From assembly GCF_022458985.1 (NCBI RefSeq), contig NC_061782.1, positions 15,359,172-15,423,171 on the forward strand: a stretch of 64,000 bases of DNA, written 5' to 3'. The stretch is from Mugil cephalus (lineage: Eukaryota > Chordata > Actinopteri > Mugiliformes > Mugilidae). Below, one piece after another: positions 37,361 to 51,120 of this stretch. Position numbers and translations under genes: made by a program. Below the pieces are notes generated by a model. The model was given only the letters and a program-made list of their open reading frames with translations, was not told the origin of the DNA and made no database searches. Position 1 is the first letter of the stretch, and each line of letters opens with the position of its first letter.

Positions 37361-37665
37361 ACACTGATCAGGCATAACATTATGACCTCAGCCCTAATAT
37401 TGTGTTTGGTACCAAAACAATTGTGGCTCATCAGAGAATGGACATGGTCCCTCTGAGGGTGTTAGGAGGGGGCTTTGGGTTGAGAGGAGGGTCTCTGTGG
37501 ATCGGGCTTGTTCCTGTGTATGTTCCAGTGGTGGGGGTGCCTGGTCTGGCCGAGGGGAGTGTGGAAACTTTTCTCACAGCAGTTTTAATCTTGTGGCTGA
37601 TCGGTGCAGATGTTAAAGCTGTTCAGAGATATAAAAGTGACACTTGGATATGTGAACATCATTGA
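37361..37665 (-). pseudogene. Tc1-like transposon relic, copy A
   Basis: It begins with the terminal sequence 'acactgatcaggcataacat' followed by TATGACC, which I associate with a teleost Tc1-like element, and CCTAATATTGTGT. Both are shared with copy B at 61.1 kb. The block 'catcagagaatggacatgg' is identical in both copies, and 'ctgtggatcgggcttgttc' resembles the antisense of the 3' transposase region, so the gene would run on the minus strand. It is truncated and frame-broken. The apparent glycine/valine-rich plus-strand frame here is an antisense artefact. Confidence 0.6.
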
Positions 37666-38762
37666 TTTAACTGATTAGGTATTCATAATGAAGACAAATG
37701 GAAAAAAGTGCTGATAATTAGCTCTCACGCGTGCAGTAATCCCCCCCTAATGGCACGAGTGTTTGAACTAACTGCTGCATTTTAATTAACCAGTATTTTT
37801 ATGGCGGAGCCACGCTATGAAAAGTCACCTTCTGACGATGATCTCATTCCTATAAACACAGATCACAAGGATGTTCTCTGTGACCGTGGCATTTATCAAA
37901 AGGGACACTGGCCACGCCGTTGTCTGTCTGCCATGAATTATGCTTTTCTGTTGCCCATGATATGAATAAACATCGAGGGAGGTGGGGTTTGTGACTTTAT
38001 TGATGAATCTTGGGGTGGTAACTTCCATTAACTGTCAACATGAGAGACATCTTTCCGTGTTGGTGACTGAAAGGGAGTCAAGGTTTGGAATTTTAATGTC
38101 TCTGAAACTGAGCGATGGAAGCAACGAGGAAGCAGTATCTTATTCTAATTAAGACAAGTCATAAAAGGAAAATACAGTTAACCACAGGTGACTTTATACG
38201 AGATACAGTATATGAAGGTGCACCTTTATGTCTCAGGCAAAGACGCTCACACATGCAGTGTAGTGAAAGACTGATGTACGCATCCTGGGTATAGGGAGAA
38301 GGCACACATCTTCTAGCACTGAGCGTAAGCATGATGAAACTGATGAAACGGGACTCCCCCTCTTTTAAAAAGAGAAAAATAAAAGCAGACTCCCCGTCTT
38401 AACAGTCGCGCTAACCCTTTTCAGCTATTGTCAAGATGAGCTTCTACATGCTTCCAGCCACACTGCAACAAGAGTTTTTGTTGCATGATGTCCCCACATT
38501 AGCCACATTCTTTTTTTTTAATGAAAAGTGGAATAAAAGATAAAACTTTTAAACCCCTGATTTAAACAATTAATTTTAATACTATTATCACACATTATTA
38601 TTACACACGCAAGCTGTTTAGAATACCATCGTACTGTGGTGCTCCATTGTCTAAAGGAAGTCATAAGTCAGTGCGCGTAGATATTCACATAGTAAATATA
38701 ATTAATTCTTATAGATCAGCAGTTGAATTTAGCTGCAAGTTAGCGCATTAAACTGCTACTTA

Positions 38763-38895
38763 GAATAAAATCAACTTTATTAGTCAGGCATGCAAGGCGT
38801 CTGGGGAGCACTTTGGGTGAATTCAAGTACTTGCTCAAGGCCATGAACATAAAGCTGACCAAAGCTGCTTCTCTAACCACCCTCCCACAGCTCCC
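38763..38895. repeat. Teleost interspersed repeat fragment
   Basis: Phrases 'gtctggggagcactttggg', 'cttgctcaaggcca' and 'accaccctcccacagctccc' follow the order of a common fish repeat ('ctggggagca..gggt..ttgctcaagg..accgctccccc'). This is recognition by motif only. Confidence 0.4.
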
Positions 38896-40089
38896 CCCCT
38901 GTTTTAATGTGTAAAACTAGATGTGCGGTAATGATACAACTTATACTTTGGTGAAAGTGTTGATGCATGGCTTAATTTTCTTTGTAAGTCTTTATTTTTA
39001 TGTTATGCTATTGCTGCATTTACTACACACACAGGATCGGCAGTTGTGCAAGAGATCTATGCTGGACCGCTTCCATTTTTCATCCTCTCTTTCCTCATAT
39101 TGAACACAGCAATAAATACTGCATGTGTTGTTCTTCCCGCTGCCCAACCCTTCGCCATAGCTCTTGTTTTGCAGCCCAGGGATTGAGACATCTACGTCCC
39201 AGTCCTCTGAACCTCACAAGCGCCATCAATAATTCTGCTAAAGAGTGCACTGAGCTGAAAATGGGAAGGGTGGCTGAGGGAGGAGGGCAGTTGATGGCTT
39301 TTCACATGGCACACTCAATCTCTCCACCTCCCTCCGCTCCCAATGGGCTCTCACGACGTGACCTTCTGCAATAGTGTTTATCATTTTATGCTGTATGGAC
39401 AAGAGGAACACACACTGCCTTTAGCTCTCTAATTAACAGGAAGCAGACACCCTGAGCAGCTGAAGAAAGTTCAAGGGAGCTTTTATTTGTCTATTTTATA
39501 CTGCTAAGACCCGCGGGCTGCGGTCGTTATAAATCAGTGAAAATGGCCAGAAAGTTACCATAAGCAATAGACTCTAGAACAATGATGGAATTTATTCAGT
39601 GCTTGAAAAACATTTAGTATATTAAAACTTTATTAAACTGGGAAGTTTAAAGGAATGTTTGTTCACATGTGCAGCACTGAATTTTAGTTTGCTGACGAAA
39701 CACAGTATGAAAACTTAATTTCTCGCATATACTGTACAAGCGTCTGCAGTCTTATGAATACTTTCATGAATCAAACACTGATGTACATCAACCTCGTAGG
39801 CTGAGATAAGTGCTTCTAAATGTCACTGGCCTTCCTTTGGGGAATCACAACATTTGTTTGTTGCCGCACAATCTGCTGAGACCGGTCACTCGGATCTTAT
39901 GAAATCATTTGACGTATTTTTCTTCTCACTTGGGTTTTACTATCTCGTTGGGAAATGTAATAAGACTTCCGAGATTGGTCTCTGACATGCATTTATTATT
40001 CATCTTGCAAAATGATGATGCATTTTTAAAAGAGGTGATTTTTTATTTTTTTTGTACATTGTAGCTCCATAATTTTGACCGATGGTGAT

Positions 40090-40288
40090 TTTATGTGTAT
40101 TTCATTCTTACAATATTTTTATTTTTATTTATTTTTTTATCTTATTCTCATCCTTGACTCATATTCTTATGTCTGGACTGGTCACATTTATGTTCTCTGT
40201 TATCTTGAGACTCTTGGACAACACAATTTCCCTGCGGGGATCAATAAAGTCATCTTGAATCTTGATCTTGAATTGAATCTTGAATGTA
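40090..40288 (+). repeat. LINE 3' end
   Basis: A T-rich 3'UTR-like stretch ends in 'cctgcggggatcaataaagt' and then repeated CTTGAAT/CTTGATC units. 'Ggggatcaataaag' plus a short tandem tail is the classic end of fish Rex/L2-type LINEs. No coding portion remains. Confidence 0.6.
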
Positions 40289-40735
40289 AACATGTATTTA
40301 GACCATTAGAACATAAGTGCTTATTCAGGCACTCGTCAACATACACATTATCACATTAGATAACATTAGGACACTTCTTCTGCTAATAAACCAGTCACAC
40401 CCAGCATTCATGCAGAGGTGGACCAGACCACATTAGACCTCGATTTGACCTAAGAATGTGTCCTTGATGCAGAGGGACACAATGTAAAATGTGTGCCGAA
40501 TCGGTCTGGACTTCAGTCTCTGCAAACGTGTCCACATCTCTCTGATCTATTCTCCTTACAGTGATTTTTTTTCTCTAATTACCTCTTGATTCAATCATCA
40601 ATTAGGGTGTAAAATCTGAGATAAAGGGCAAAGACATTAAGTTCACAACTTAAATTGACAGCAAAGTGAAATGAATGAGCTGCTGGAGTGGATGGCCCAG
40701 TGTGGCGGGACTAATAAACCTGCAGGCTAGTTCAG

Positions 40736-40779
40736 AAGGAGGGGGAGGAGGTGGAGGAGGAGGTGGAGGGGGAGGCGGC
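40736..40779. repeat. G/A-rich purine tract
   Basis: An almost pure GGA/GGGGGA run on the plus strand with many GG and GGGG groups, followed by a short GGAGGCGGCTCCTCC hairpin. It can form G-quadruplex or triplex structures in principle. It also explains the polyproline open frame seen on the opposite strand, which is not a gene. Confidence 0.8.
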
Positions 40780-41948
40780 TCCTCCACCTGCCAATTAAAT
40801 GAAGAGGAAATTAATGGGTAAACAGTTTCATTGGGGACCACAAAGGAGCGATGGTGCTGGGGGCCCCTGCAGGGGAACCACGCCACCCTACCACCACAGC
40901 CGCCATGTGTTGTTAACAGCCTCGAGGAGGAAGCAAACTTGTTTATTTGTTCTCATTATTTTTTTTCTAATCTCTGTCTTTGCCAACGACTACCTTCAAG
41001 AGTTAAGGTCTGAGGCAAAACTATGCTAATGTGATCTTTTTTACAGTATATTTGCTCCATGCAGATAAATATTCCTATCCGTCCCCTCACAGCTGCTTCG
41101 CTGCCGGCTATATCAGCCCATTATTTTGGATTTGAAAATGCTGCCATGTCTTTCTGGATGATTGGGTGCACAAGTCAGGTTATAGCTTTTTAAAAAAATC
41201 TGCACTGCATATGGATTTCCATATTAGTGCACTGCATCTGTAACTAGTGAAACAGCCACACACTGGCAACGGCAAAAGCGGCGACTGAAAGATTCTCATG
41301 TGTCTAAACCATTTGAAAAGGTATTGATTGGAGCAAACAGCCTGGAGCCACTGAGGTGATTTCTTCTCATCACTGGACCAAAGCACTGATGAAGACTATC
41401 CATATGTCTGTCTGTTGCTGTGCCCTGAAGATTGTTTTTATTTCTCCCACTTTTTACATAAATTCTGTCTGATGTACTCTCGGAGCACCTGTGGATGATA
41501 TCGCAGTGTTATGCTCCTTTAGCTCTTAAAAACGGATGCTGACATTCATAGTCATGGCTCCGGGCCGAGCCATTGCGCCCACGTCATTAGTGTACAAATG
41601 TTAAACTGTCTTTTCTTTTTTTTTCTCGTCTCAAAGCTGGGATGAATTATTGTTCCAACCGTGGACTAAATCGCCTCAGGCCTTTATCTCACTTTGTCTC
41701 AGACATAAAAACAGATCAGTCTGCCTCCGCACCGTGTGAGATGTGACTTTGACAAGATGCTACAATTTTCGTTTTTGGACCTTTTTGCATTCAACACAAA
41801 TAAAAACGTTAGCCCAAAAACTGAATGCGATGACCAAGGACTCCGTCAATACGGACAAGAGCTACTCTGACATGGTATATCTTTAAAGATCAGCGAAATG
41901 CTTTGCAAAGAGTCTACTGTTGTGAATTATCAAGCTTTAATTAAAATG

Positions 41949-41989
41949 GTGTGTGTGAGTCTGTGTGTAAGTGTGTGTGTGTGTGTGTG
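41949..41989. repeat. (GT)n microsatellite
   Basis: An interrupted GT tract (GTGTGTGTGAGTCTGTGTGT, then a pure run). Confidence 0.85.
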
Positions 41990-44049
41990 AGAGCGCTGGC
42001 ATAGAAATAATGTGTTTTGATGGGAAGGGCTGGCTCGCTCCCTGCTCTGGGGGACAGAGGGTAGCAGGGAGTGAGAAGATGCCAAACAACAGACTGAGGC
42101 AGGATATAAATCAAATCTCTCTGGAGATAATAGGGCTCACAGCGCACGCGTGCACACACACGCACACTCAACAGTTTTCTGGAGTCTGTCGAAGCTTCAG
42201 TACCCCAGACACCAGGTTAATGACTTCAGAACTCTGTGGGAACAGAAGCATGCAAAAGTGATTACAAGGGTAGAATAGTAATGGTGGTGAAAAGCTTTAG
42301 AAATTTGATTTTAGAAAGGGATAAAAACATGTTTTCAGGAGGGATTGACTTACCTTGTAGGGTCAGAAAGCAGTGTGAGTCATTTCATCTTTACTGAAAC
42401 AACAGAACAGAAGCATAAGCCTGCGGTTGAGGGCGATAACGATCTCTCCACAGATTAAAACTGTGTCCAAATTCAGGGATGGGATGCTGTGATGGGACTT
42501 TCTGGTTCATGAGCTAAGAAGCAGAGCAGGGAAGGACATCAGGAAATAGTCTACGCCTGAGTGGATATCGCCCTGGCCTATATATGGCTGCATTCTCCCT
42601 TTACCTTCTAGTCCGGTGTTGGGCATGAGGTTTTATATTCTAGTTTGTCTTTGCTCATGTTTGGTATGTACAGTATATTTAGTTTAACCTCTCATGCTTA
42701 ACTTCTCTTTTGGCCTCTTTGTGACATATTGTGGGCATGTCAGTGACGGATGCTGACACAAGACAACTGCAACCTTGTCCTCCTCGCCAAACAAGACGAG
42801 CTTCACTGGTACTAAAATCAGTGGTGCATTCAGGTCACCTATGACAAGCTGTAACATCAGACATTGCAAGAAGCTACTCCCCCGATGGCAGCCAAAGTGT
42901 AAAGGATAATGTTAAATATATTCATACAGCACGAGGTTATTTTTCACAAGTAAAGCTGGCGTGCAGGATTACAGGATTTAAAAAGCGTGACAAAATATAA
43001 TTTTTATGCAAATGAATGCCTCATCTCATCAGTAATTGTACATACCCTTGAAATGAGAAGAAGGGTCCACAAATGCAGACTTTAAAGGCCTTGAATTGGG
43101 ACACAACATAAGTGTTTTGATATCCACAGATCTTTAAAATTCCCACCAATTAGTCTGCATGCTTTCAGCCAACTTCTCCATTTTCTCCGGTAGGATCCAG
43201 AGAGGTTCTTGGGTCAAATGAGATACGCGGTATAATTCCTCCACTGAGCGCCCATGACTTCCATTCTGTTAAAATTGCTGAGGAACCCTGCTTAGCTATC
43301 AGGTGAAATATAGCTGCTGACTTATCTTTCAGCTCCAAAATACACCCTGGACCTACTGTATGATTCCCTTCATGCAATGGTAACCCTCACTCAGTCTGAG
43401 CCATTAATCATCACATACTGGTTGGTTACTGCAGCAACATAAGAAAAATGGTCGGTGCATACTGAGCTCAGAGGTCGACATCCTGCCTCAAGCAGCGATT
43501 CGGGGGCTGCGTGTTGCAGTTCTTCGTGAAGTATTGATTGGCTTGGACTTCTTTGACCATACGTTAAACATATAGTTGTGTTTCACAGAGGGGTTCGGCA
43601 GTGTTTCTGTTTCTCTCAGAAGGTATTTTAAAGCAAGTCAGCGTACGCTGGACAAATTGGAACTGTCAGCAACCCGCTGTAAGCTTAGAAAAATAGTGAA
43701 AAACTGAAGAACGTACTGAAAAATGAAAAACTCAGGTCAGTGACTTACAACTACTATTAGTAAAGTGTTTACGGGACTTTAGAGAAGAAGACATGTTCGC
43801 AGGCAGCGGAACATTTTAAAGTACACTCCTTCACTCTGGAAAGTTACTACACTCAGGCAAGAAATAGCCCTGCGTGGTATCACATGCCATTTATCAAACT
43901 CCATATTCTGTACATATTACACCATGCTAAAGCTGACCTTTGACTCAAGCCAGCTAGTCTCTCTTGTGTTCAGTCTATATGTTAAGCTAAGCTAACTGGC
44001 CGCAGGCGGTAGCTCAGCGCTTATAGTGTACAGTAATGTGGATTGAGTT

Positions 44050-44232
44050 GAATTCAATTTCATTTACATAACGTCGATAACAATTCAAATTATCTCAAGA
44101 TGCTTTACAAATATGACCTGAAACCTCCAGAGCAAGCCTGAGGGCGATGGTGAAAAACTCCCTTTTAACAGGAAGAAACCTTGAGCAGAACCCAACTCAT
44201 ATGAGAGGACCCATCTGCCTAAGGCCAGGCCA
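44050..44232 (+). repeat. Common teleost interspersed repeat
   Basis: It contains 'caatttcatttacataacgt', 'ctcaagatgctttacaaata', 'ccagagcaagcctgagggcg' and 'cttttaacaggaagaaacct', then GAGCAGAACCC. This phrase order is the hallmark of a very abundant fish repeat ('caattttatttatatagcgcc ... aactcccttttaacaggaagaaacctcgagcagaacc'). The family name is not certain to me. Confidence 0.75.
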
Positions 44233-46739
44233 AACTGACCAGATTAAAATGCAGTATGTCAAAAAGAAGCCGATTGTCAAACATTTAATACTCTTCACGG
44301 ATTCATAATATATTTGACCACAGTATGCACATACTCTATGCATGCCCTTGTTCAGTGCCAAAGCTATCGTTAGCTATTGCTGAGTGTAGTACACAGAAAC
44401 AATGTCCTTCAAGTTTTTGATGTGCAACAACATTAGGAATCCAGCAGCTCGTCCCACTGTCCTTCCCGTTGGCTGTCGATTGACAGGCATTCGTATTTTT
44501 GGCTCTGTAGAGTTTTCACAGATAATCGCATCACGGTGGATTGTTGCAACTGGATCAGAATTGTTATGATCCCTAAACGTATTATTTGCAGCTCTGCAGT
44601 TTGTGATTCATGTTGTGAAGATATAAAAAGATATACTAGAAGCTAAAAAGTCTTATATACATCACATTTTCCCAGTTGTCTGTGGCAATGTTGTATGTAT
44701 TGTCCCTGCTAAATGAACAATAAATAAATAAAATACAGTATATATCATTAGCATACATCCATTTTTATGTGTCCTTTGGAAAGCATAAAGTTCCATGCAA
44801 TAAATAATTTGTCATACACTGTTTAGATAAATATATCTTTATCACGTACTGCAATGGGAGAGGTTGAGGATTTTTAATTAAATATTAAAGTGGATCAGTT
44901 TATGGGAGAAATGCAATTTACCGGCATACGTTTGTTGGCTTCATACGTGCTATCCAGCAAATATAAATGCCCTGTAGGGCTTTGTAATTTTCATTTCATT
45001 CATTATTGAAGCATATTTGAATATGGATGGCATGCCTTTGATGCATCATACCACATGTCACATGCATCATCTGTATTGTTATGACATGAATGATCTCCTT
45101 AATGACCCAGAGCTAATGTTACACCTTCCCTGTAGCCCTTTTATGCAGAATTGTAATTTTATTATACTGTATTAATCTTGTCTTATCTCTTAAAACATAT
45201 AATTCTATACACTAAGTGTCATCCCACTAGACTATTATGAGCATCTGTTAAACATTACATAAACATGAGTCACTGTAACTGCAAATACATACGCTGTGAA
45301 TAGACTTAACCTATAATAATATATTCACCTACAATAAAAAGCTGTTGAAGTTGAAATGCCGCATAGATAACTTCAGTAGCTTATCATGCACTTAGGAAGA
45401 GTTGCACCTGCTGCACGCAATCAGAATATTTATCATAACACACTTAAAAATTGTTTAAAACTATGATAATTGCATGTAACTGTTAATTATCACACAAAAA
45501 ATAAACCTGTACTTGAACCATTTCAGATGTTAAACTACACAGGCTTTGCACATGTGCATAAGCGCTTTATGAATGTTTACTACACCCGATAAAATTCAAG
45601 ACGGGCAACTATTATATCTTTAACTGTAATGGAAACATGGATGAATCGTTTGAATTGTGCATGTAACTTAAATACATTAAATTATGTTAAACGGAGGCGT
45701 TTGCTGTTTTTAAGTGTGCAAATATAGAAATTAGTTCACGTAATGGAAACACATGTTTTATCCTTTGTCTTTTTTTGCACTTTCATATTTCATTAACATT
45801 CTTTCATTAACTTGTTTAGCCATTATGCCATTACAATGTAATATGTATAAACGTTCTAAATGTTTTATTAATTATAATGGGTTTCAATTGAAATATGCAG
45901 TATATTCAGCTATATTCATTGAATACTGTTGATCTGATTCAACCACAAATCATTTTCAGAATGTCTTCTGTTCTGAGCCCTGTACGGAGAACATTGGGGT
46001 CATATCATGATTAACGGGAAGAGAGTCACCTTGAGTCTCTGCCCTCATTCTCAAGTGAATGAAACCCTGTCCTCTACACAAACAATCTACTGTGGAGAGA
46101 TATGGAGTCAGTGTTATGTCTTGGATGTGCCTGATTTGGATGCAACCTCGAAACATGCAGTAATTTACAAAGTCCAGCCACCTGGCACTAACACACACAG
46201 TGATTGGCAACCACCTGCCATTGGCTAGGCTCTTGTTTGATTTGATCCTCATGCCAAACTTCACCCTGACATTTGTGCTGCCTCATGCATACCAAGCAGA
46301 GGGCTGCCTGGGAGGTTAAACAGTTCATTATCTGACTAGAGACTTTGTGAAATCACCACCGACGATGACTGGCTAAGGGAAACTTTATTTATTTTTTAAG
46401 AATGGCAGAGAATCAGATGTGACACTGAATATTTTTACCACTTTGGGCCTATTAACTAAATGTGACACAGTTTGTTCTGTGCTGCAGTATCTGTGTCATG
46501 TTCACAGTGTCCAAGATGTTAATCAATTATGAAAAATTACATGCAGTCCGTGAAGACGTGTCCCTGAATTTCCGAAAAGCAATTTAAAGGGACAGCTGTG
46601 ATCTTCAACGTTAGACAAAAACATGTTTGTCTTCTTCTTTCTTTGAGTTAAGATGAATATAACAGTCAGAAGTACTGCATTTAATTACACTGACATTTTT
46701 CTTTCACCTCGACATTATGTTTCATGTTTGTATGTGTGA

Positions 46740-46860
46740 ATTAATGAGCATTAATTCGCTGGCTCCAATAAATAGAGGTCGCACATGTGAAAATGGATAT
46801 GCTGTCATAATTAATTAATGAGTTCACTGTACTGGCGCTGTTTCGTGAAAGTCAGAGGCA
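46740..46860. promoter_or_regulatory. Candidate conserved non-coding element
   Basis: Non-repetitive sequence with a TAATTAATTAATG homeodomain-type cluster (46810-46822) and repeated CATTAATTC/GCATTAAT-like motifs. It looks unlike the surrounding repeats, but conservation cannot be judged from one sequence. Confidence 0.15.
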
Positions 46861-47339
46861 ACGGAATTGCAGGAATGCTATGCAATAATTTAACATGCAT
46901 GGAAATAATAGGGATATGATAAATGGGGGAACTACAATTGTTAGAAAATGAGAGCGAGAATAATATACTTTGTGCAAATTAGTGTTCACACTGAAAAAAA
47001 ATAAAAAAAATCAGATGGCTGTGCAGCCATGCTACTACATGGTAAAGAAGACCCATATCTGACATGTTAATCTGCACAACAATGAGGACAGCAACTTCTT
47101 AAAGACAAACACCCCTCATCTTTCATATAATCCACATGTTTTATTCATCCAGAGCTTACTGTGAGATTTGTGGTTTGGTTTGGTCGGTGCTGAGTATTGA
47201 ACCATTTAGCACTAATTCTTCCTGATATATCTGTCATTGTTTGCGCTTTAGCAGCAATACTATATCCCTTTAAATCTGTCGGCTAATGGGGCTGTCAGAC
47301 AGCCACAAACGGGTTTTAATTAGATCAAACATCCCCCTT

Positions 47340-47570
47340 CATTCATGGCCAAAGTCCTGAGTGAACCCAACAGATTGAGTTATTATGATTAAGCTCAGTG
47401 TTTATGGACGAATGATTCCAGCCTACCTGAAAGATCGATAAAGGACACCTGAAGGACCATTTTCTTGAGAAGCAGCCTGTGTTGCATAATAAGGTTTCTC
47501 CAGCGTCCACACGGTGATTAATTATGTTCAATACCGCTGTTGAGCTTAGTCATTTAGTTTGGGTCATAAG
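47340..47570. promoter_or_regulatory. Candidate conserved non-coding element
   Basis: Balanced-composition unique sequence in AT-rich DNA, with ATGATTAAG, ATCGATAAAG and GTGATTAATTATG motifs typical of developmental enhancers. This is a guess from composition and motifs alone. Confidence 0.15.
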
Positions 47571-47780
47571 CTGCTTTAATGCCAGCCTCCGACTCAAATG
47601 TGACTTTTAATCTCGAATAACATCCTCACCTGCAGTTCACAAATATTTTAGATACAGAATCCCATCAAGCATGTTTTTGATTAGATGCTTTTAATCACAT
47701 TGTCACACAATATGTAGAACCACTGCTGAAGCTCCTCTTCTGGCAGACAGAGGTTCACAGATGGGAAAGGATGCACTGTA

Positions 47781-47870
47781 GACGTCATGAATGGACGTTC
47801 AGTAGACGTCAAAAAAAGACGTCATCTGGAGTAACAGTCTGCACCTTCAGGTGACCCGAATTAGACGTGC
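47781..47870. repeat. Cluster of GACGTC palindromes
   Basis: Three AGACGTCA copies (cores at 47781-47786, 47805-47810 and 47818-47823) plus GACGTT (47794) and GACGTG (47864) within 90 bases. Half-CRE-like, but the layout also resembles a fish repeat rich in 'agacgtc'. Confidence 0.6.
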
Positions 47871-50609
47871 AAAAATGACTTCGTCTCTTTGTGCAGTGGG
47901 ACATCACTGAGCACATTCCGTTGAGATGAAAGCCAATTAGTCACCTTTATGGCAGTGCTACTTTACTTTCTGTATTTTCACAATAATGATAATAACGAGG
48001 CTTCTGTCTATGCCAGCCACACATTATATATGTTGAAGGCTGTTCTTTATTAAATGGACAGTGAAGGCATTTGCTTTTGGGATCACGGCCCATCTCTATG
48101 TTAAAAAGTACTTACAGAGAAGTGTAATTATGTTTCACAGATACGTGTTTGACCTTGCAGCTTACTTCAGGTTGCGTTTTGTCTCGCCTTGCGGTTTCAG
48201 AATGAGAAGTATCTGTATGTTTTGGCCCCACAACACTGGTGATATTGGGTATTTCGGCAGAGATCTGATTTTCATTGCATACTTTCTGTATATATTAATG
48301 TATAGTTAGATCTTACCAACGTTTTTAAATAATTGAAACTTATTTCTAGTGTGCAAGATCTTGATAAAAAAAAAAGGATACTGTTATTTAAATGTATTAT
48401 AAATGTGACATTCATAGTTTAATGCTTCAGATTAAGAGACATCTTTCAATTATTATTTTACAGTTTACTTGCTAACTTTCGATAAATTAATCAAGTTGTA
48501 TTTTTATAGCACCAAAATCAAAAGAAATCACAGTCATTTAAAGTGTGCTTTACCTGATACATATTAAAAATGACGCGAAAAAGGACATGAAGACATATGC
48601 ACAATGTATCTATGATAAAGACAAAGATTAGTTAAAATAATGAAAGATCAATATCAGAAAAAATACTGATACAAAGATTAAAAACATTGATTGAATAAAG
48701 CAATAATAAAAGATAGACACATAGCAAAATATAAAAACATTAAAAGTCGATGGAAAGAAACTGAAGGATGAAAATGAAGAATAAAATATAGAAACACTCA
48801 AAAACACTTGTAGAGTATAATCAAATAATCTAATAACAAGATACTGAAATGCCTGACCTGCTCCACACCAGAGCTTTACCCGCCTCATTACAAGTATATA
48901 ATAAGAAGTACAGGGAAGTAAAGTCTGTTAACTTATTCTCATGACAACAGTGTCCGTAGATGCCCCTGATATTCACAGTAAGATTATCCTTGCCTGGAAA
49001 CCATGGTAACCATCCAAGTTAAATGGTAACCTGTCAGCCTTTCTGCAGTACAAACACTCAGACCAAATGAAGAATCAAGAGATCAATGTGAAACATATGT
49101 TTTAAATGACTTAGAGACTTTGTTCTCGACAAAATAATTTTCAACATCTTGCCCATTGAAAATAACAAGCTTCTTCCTGCAGTGCCCAACTCCATATCCA
49201 TCACATGCGTATTTATAACAAGACGGGTCGGAGTGGTTGTGCCAATGTCAAGAGGTCACTCATGACCACTGGTTTTGTTTCTGCGTCTGAAATTATAACC
49301 AGAATCAGAGCTTGTGGACTTTTTAATAATTAAAATAATCCGTGGTACACAGTGAGTATAACATGAAATCAGAATAGCATGAATGAAAAATGAACGGGAA
49401 AGTGAAGAAGTACATGATTTTAAAATTACAGTAAACACAAATGATGTTGCTTTCCAGTGGTGTATTCAGAAGCTTTTGTGATGGGAGGCAGAGGAAGGTC
49501 ACAGCTTAGACTAAAAATATGTGCAGACACAAGTTAAACGTCTACGTTCACTAACAAAGATTGTACCTTAATTGCGAGTGTGTGATTTCAGATGAGTCCC
49601 TTGCCACAATGGCTTTTGCTACTTTTTTTTTTTTTTTTGCTTTTGTAGGCCGGTTGTGTCCCCAACCTTGACCTGTCTTATTTTGGTAAATCAAGCTCTG
49701 ATATTCTCTTTCTCAGCAAGAAATTGAAGAGAAAATACACCACTGAAAACACTGAGGCATTGGCGTACACCAGGTTGAAAGTTTAGAATTTGCAGATTAG
49801 AGCTTAGATGGGATCAGAGTGGGATAAGCTCAGGAAAGACTGTACGTATAGGCATGTTATACTACACAATCTCACACGCAGATACAGCACTCACAAATAA
49901 TGCTCTTGATGCTGAGTGTGTTTTCACTCTGCTTAGCGAGATTTACAGCAGAGACGGGGAACAAATCGCAACTGATCTTCCCAATCCTTTCTGATGGATG
50001 GATAGTCTGCAGATTGTCAACGCTGGCAAACATGACAGACTAAAAACGCAGTTCGTTCTTGCTCAGAAATGAAACTCGGGCGTAGTGATGTACAGCGCAT
50101 ATATGCTGCAGCTCGGTGCTATGTAGGAGTGTAGAATGTGATTTAACCTTTGTCTGCCTCACACAGTATGCAGGCGTGTGCTTATTTGAAGAAGCTGACA
50201 AGTCAGCATGACATGTATAACTTGCTTTAATAAGCCAGCAGTATTGTAAAATCTCTGGTTTCCTGTTGTCCTCCAAGTCAAATTTGGTCCATCTCTTACA
50301 AGTGTGGTCTACTGGCAATGGCTTTCGAAAAAGACACGTACAATATATAATAATTAGTTAAGAAAAAGTTGGCTAAAAATGTGCAACAAAGAATTAGGTG
50401 ACACATTTTACTTTAAGCTTTATAATAGTTAGGGTCACTTTGGGAGGACGTTGCATGGTCGATGGGGAGACAAAATGAGGATTAATTCCATGTAGTGACC
50501 CCAGTGCATCATATTATTCCTCCTTTTTTTTTTATCTTCAGCCTTAGTAAAAACACTTTCCTCATTTGAGATAGAAGCACTCACCTTTTTCACAAAGTGT
50601 GAACAAAGA

Positions 50610-50830
50610 CGGGGTGAGATGAGATGTGCAACACTGGGGCAGGATACAGGCGAGGAAAATGGAAGTTAGACAACCGCATTGGTTTGAAACCGAGGTAAAA
50701 GTAAGCAGGTGAATGTTGCCTTATCTGATTGGGTGATTGGAAACAGGTGAAAGTGGGTGTGGCAGTCAGGTGACTGCTCAACATACAGGAAACAGAGTGG
50801 GTCACAGCGTGGGGGGGAAGTGATAGTAGC
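50610..50830. repeat. Likely interspersed repeat
   Basis: 'Ttatctgattgggtgattgg', 'aaacaggtgaaagtgggtgt' and 'ggcagtcaggtgactg' resemble the promoter-proximal part of a repeat class related to 24126-24480 (ACAGGTGAGACAAATCAGG). The similarity is weak by eye. Confidence 0.3.
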
Positions 50831-51120
50831 ATGTGGGAAGGCATAGAGATTTGCCAGCACAAAAAAAAATTGATACAAACACTATTAAGAAGTAATTATG
50901 GCACTCCTTTGGGGGGCGTCTTCATATAAATTGACAACACCAGCTGCACCGAGGGCATCCAGTGGAGCTGCACGAAGAACGAAATCTATAAGGTTTGAGG
51001 GGCTGCCTGGTGACTGAGACGTTTGGGAATTCCTGACTGTGGATAAAAAGCCCCAACACAACTTTGGGTGGCGCCAGAGCGCAGGAAAAGAGGAAGTGGC
51101 TGAAACGCAGCACAACGCAC

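Larger units (their letters stand above)
35731..44049. other. Gene-free stretch upstream of plek
   Basis: No supported gene. Contents listed separately are a Tc1 relic (37.4 kb), two retroelement tails (38.8 and 40.1-40.3 kb), a purine-rich G tract (40.74 kb) and a GT microsatellite (41.95 kb). A small mixed tandem/inverted motif (TAAGCTTA and AAGGTCTAAG copies) lies at 36325-36365. Confidence 0.55.
44233..51120. other. Gene-free AT-rich stretch
   Basis: No supported gene. It includes candidate regulatory stretches (46740-46860 and 47340-47570), a GACGTC cluster (47.78 kb), a weak repeat similarity (48490-48620, 'tatttttatagcaccaaaat' then AAGTGTGCTTTAC) and another repeat at 50.6-50.8 kb. 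Open frames are short and unsupported. Confidence 0.5.

Noticed and set aside
37402..37665. Glycine/valine-rich open frame on the plus strand
   Set aside because: It is antisense to a decayed Tc1-like transposase region.
40650..40886. Polyproline-containing open frame on the minus strand
   Set aside because: It is the reverse translation of a simple GGA-rich tract; it has no domain and no splice context.
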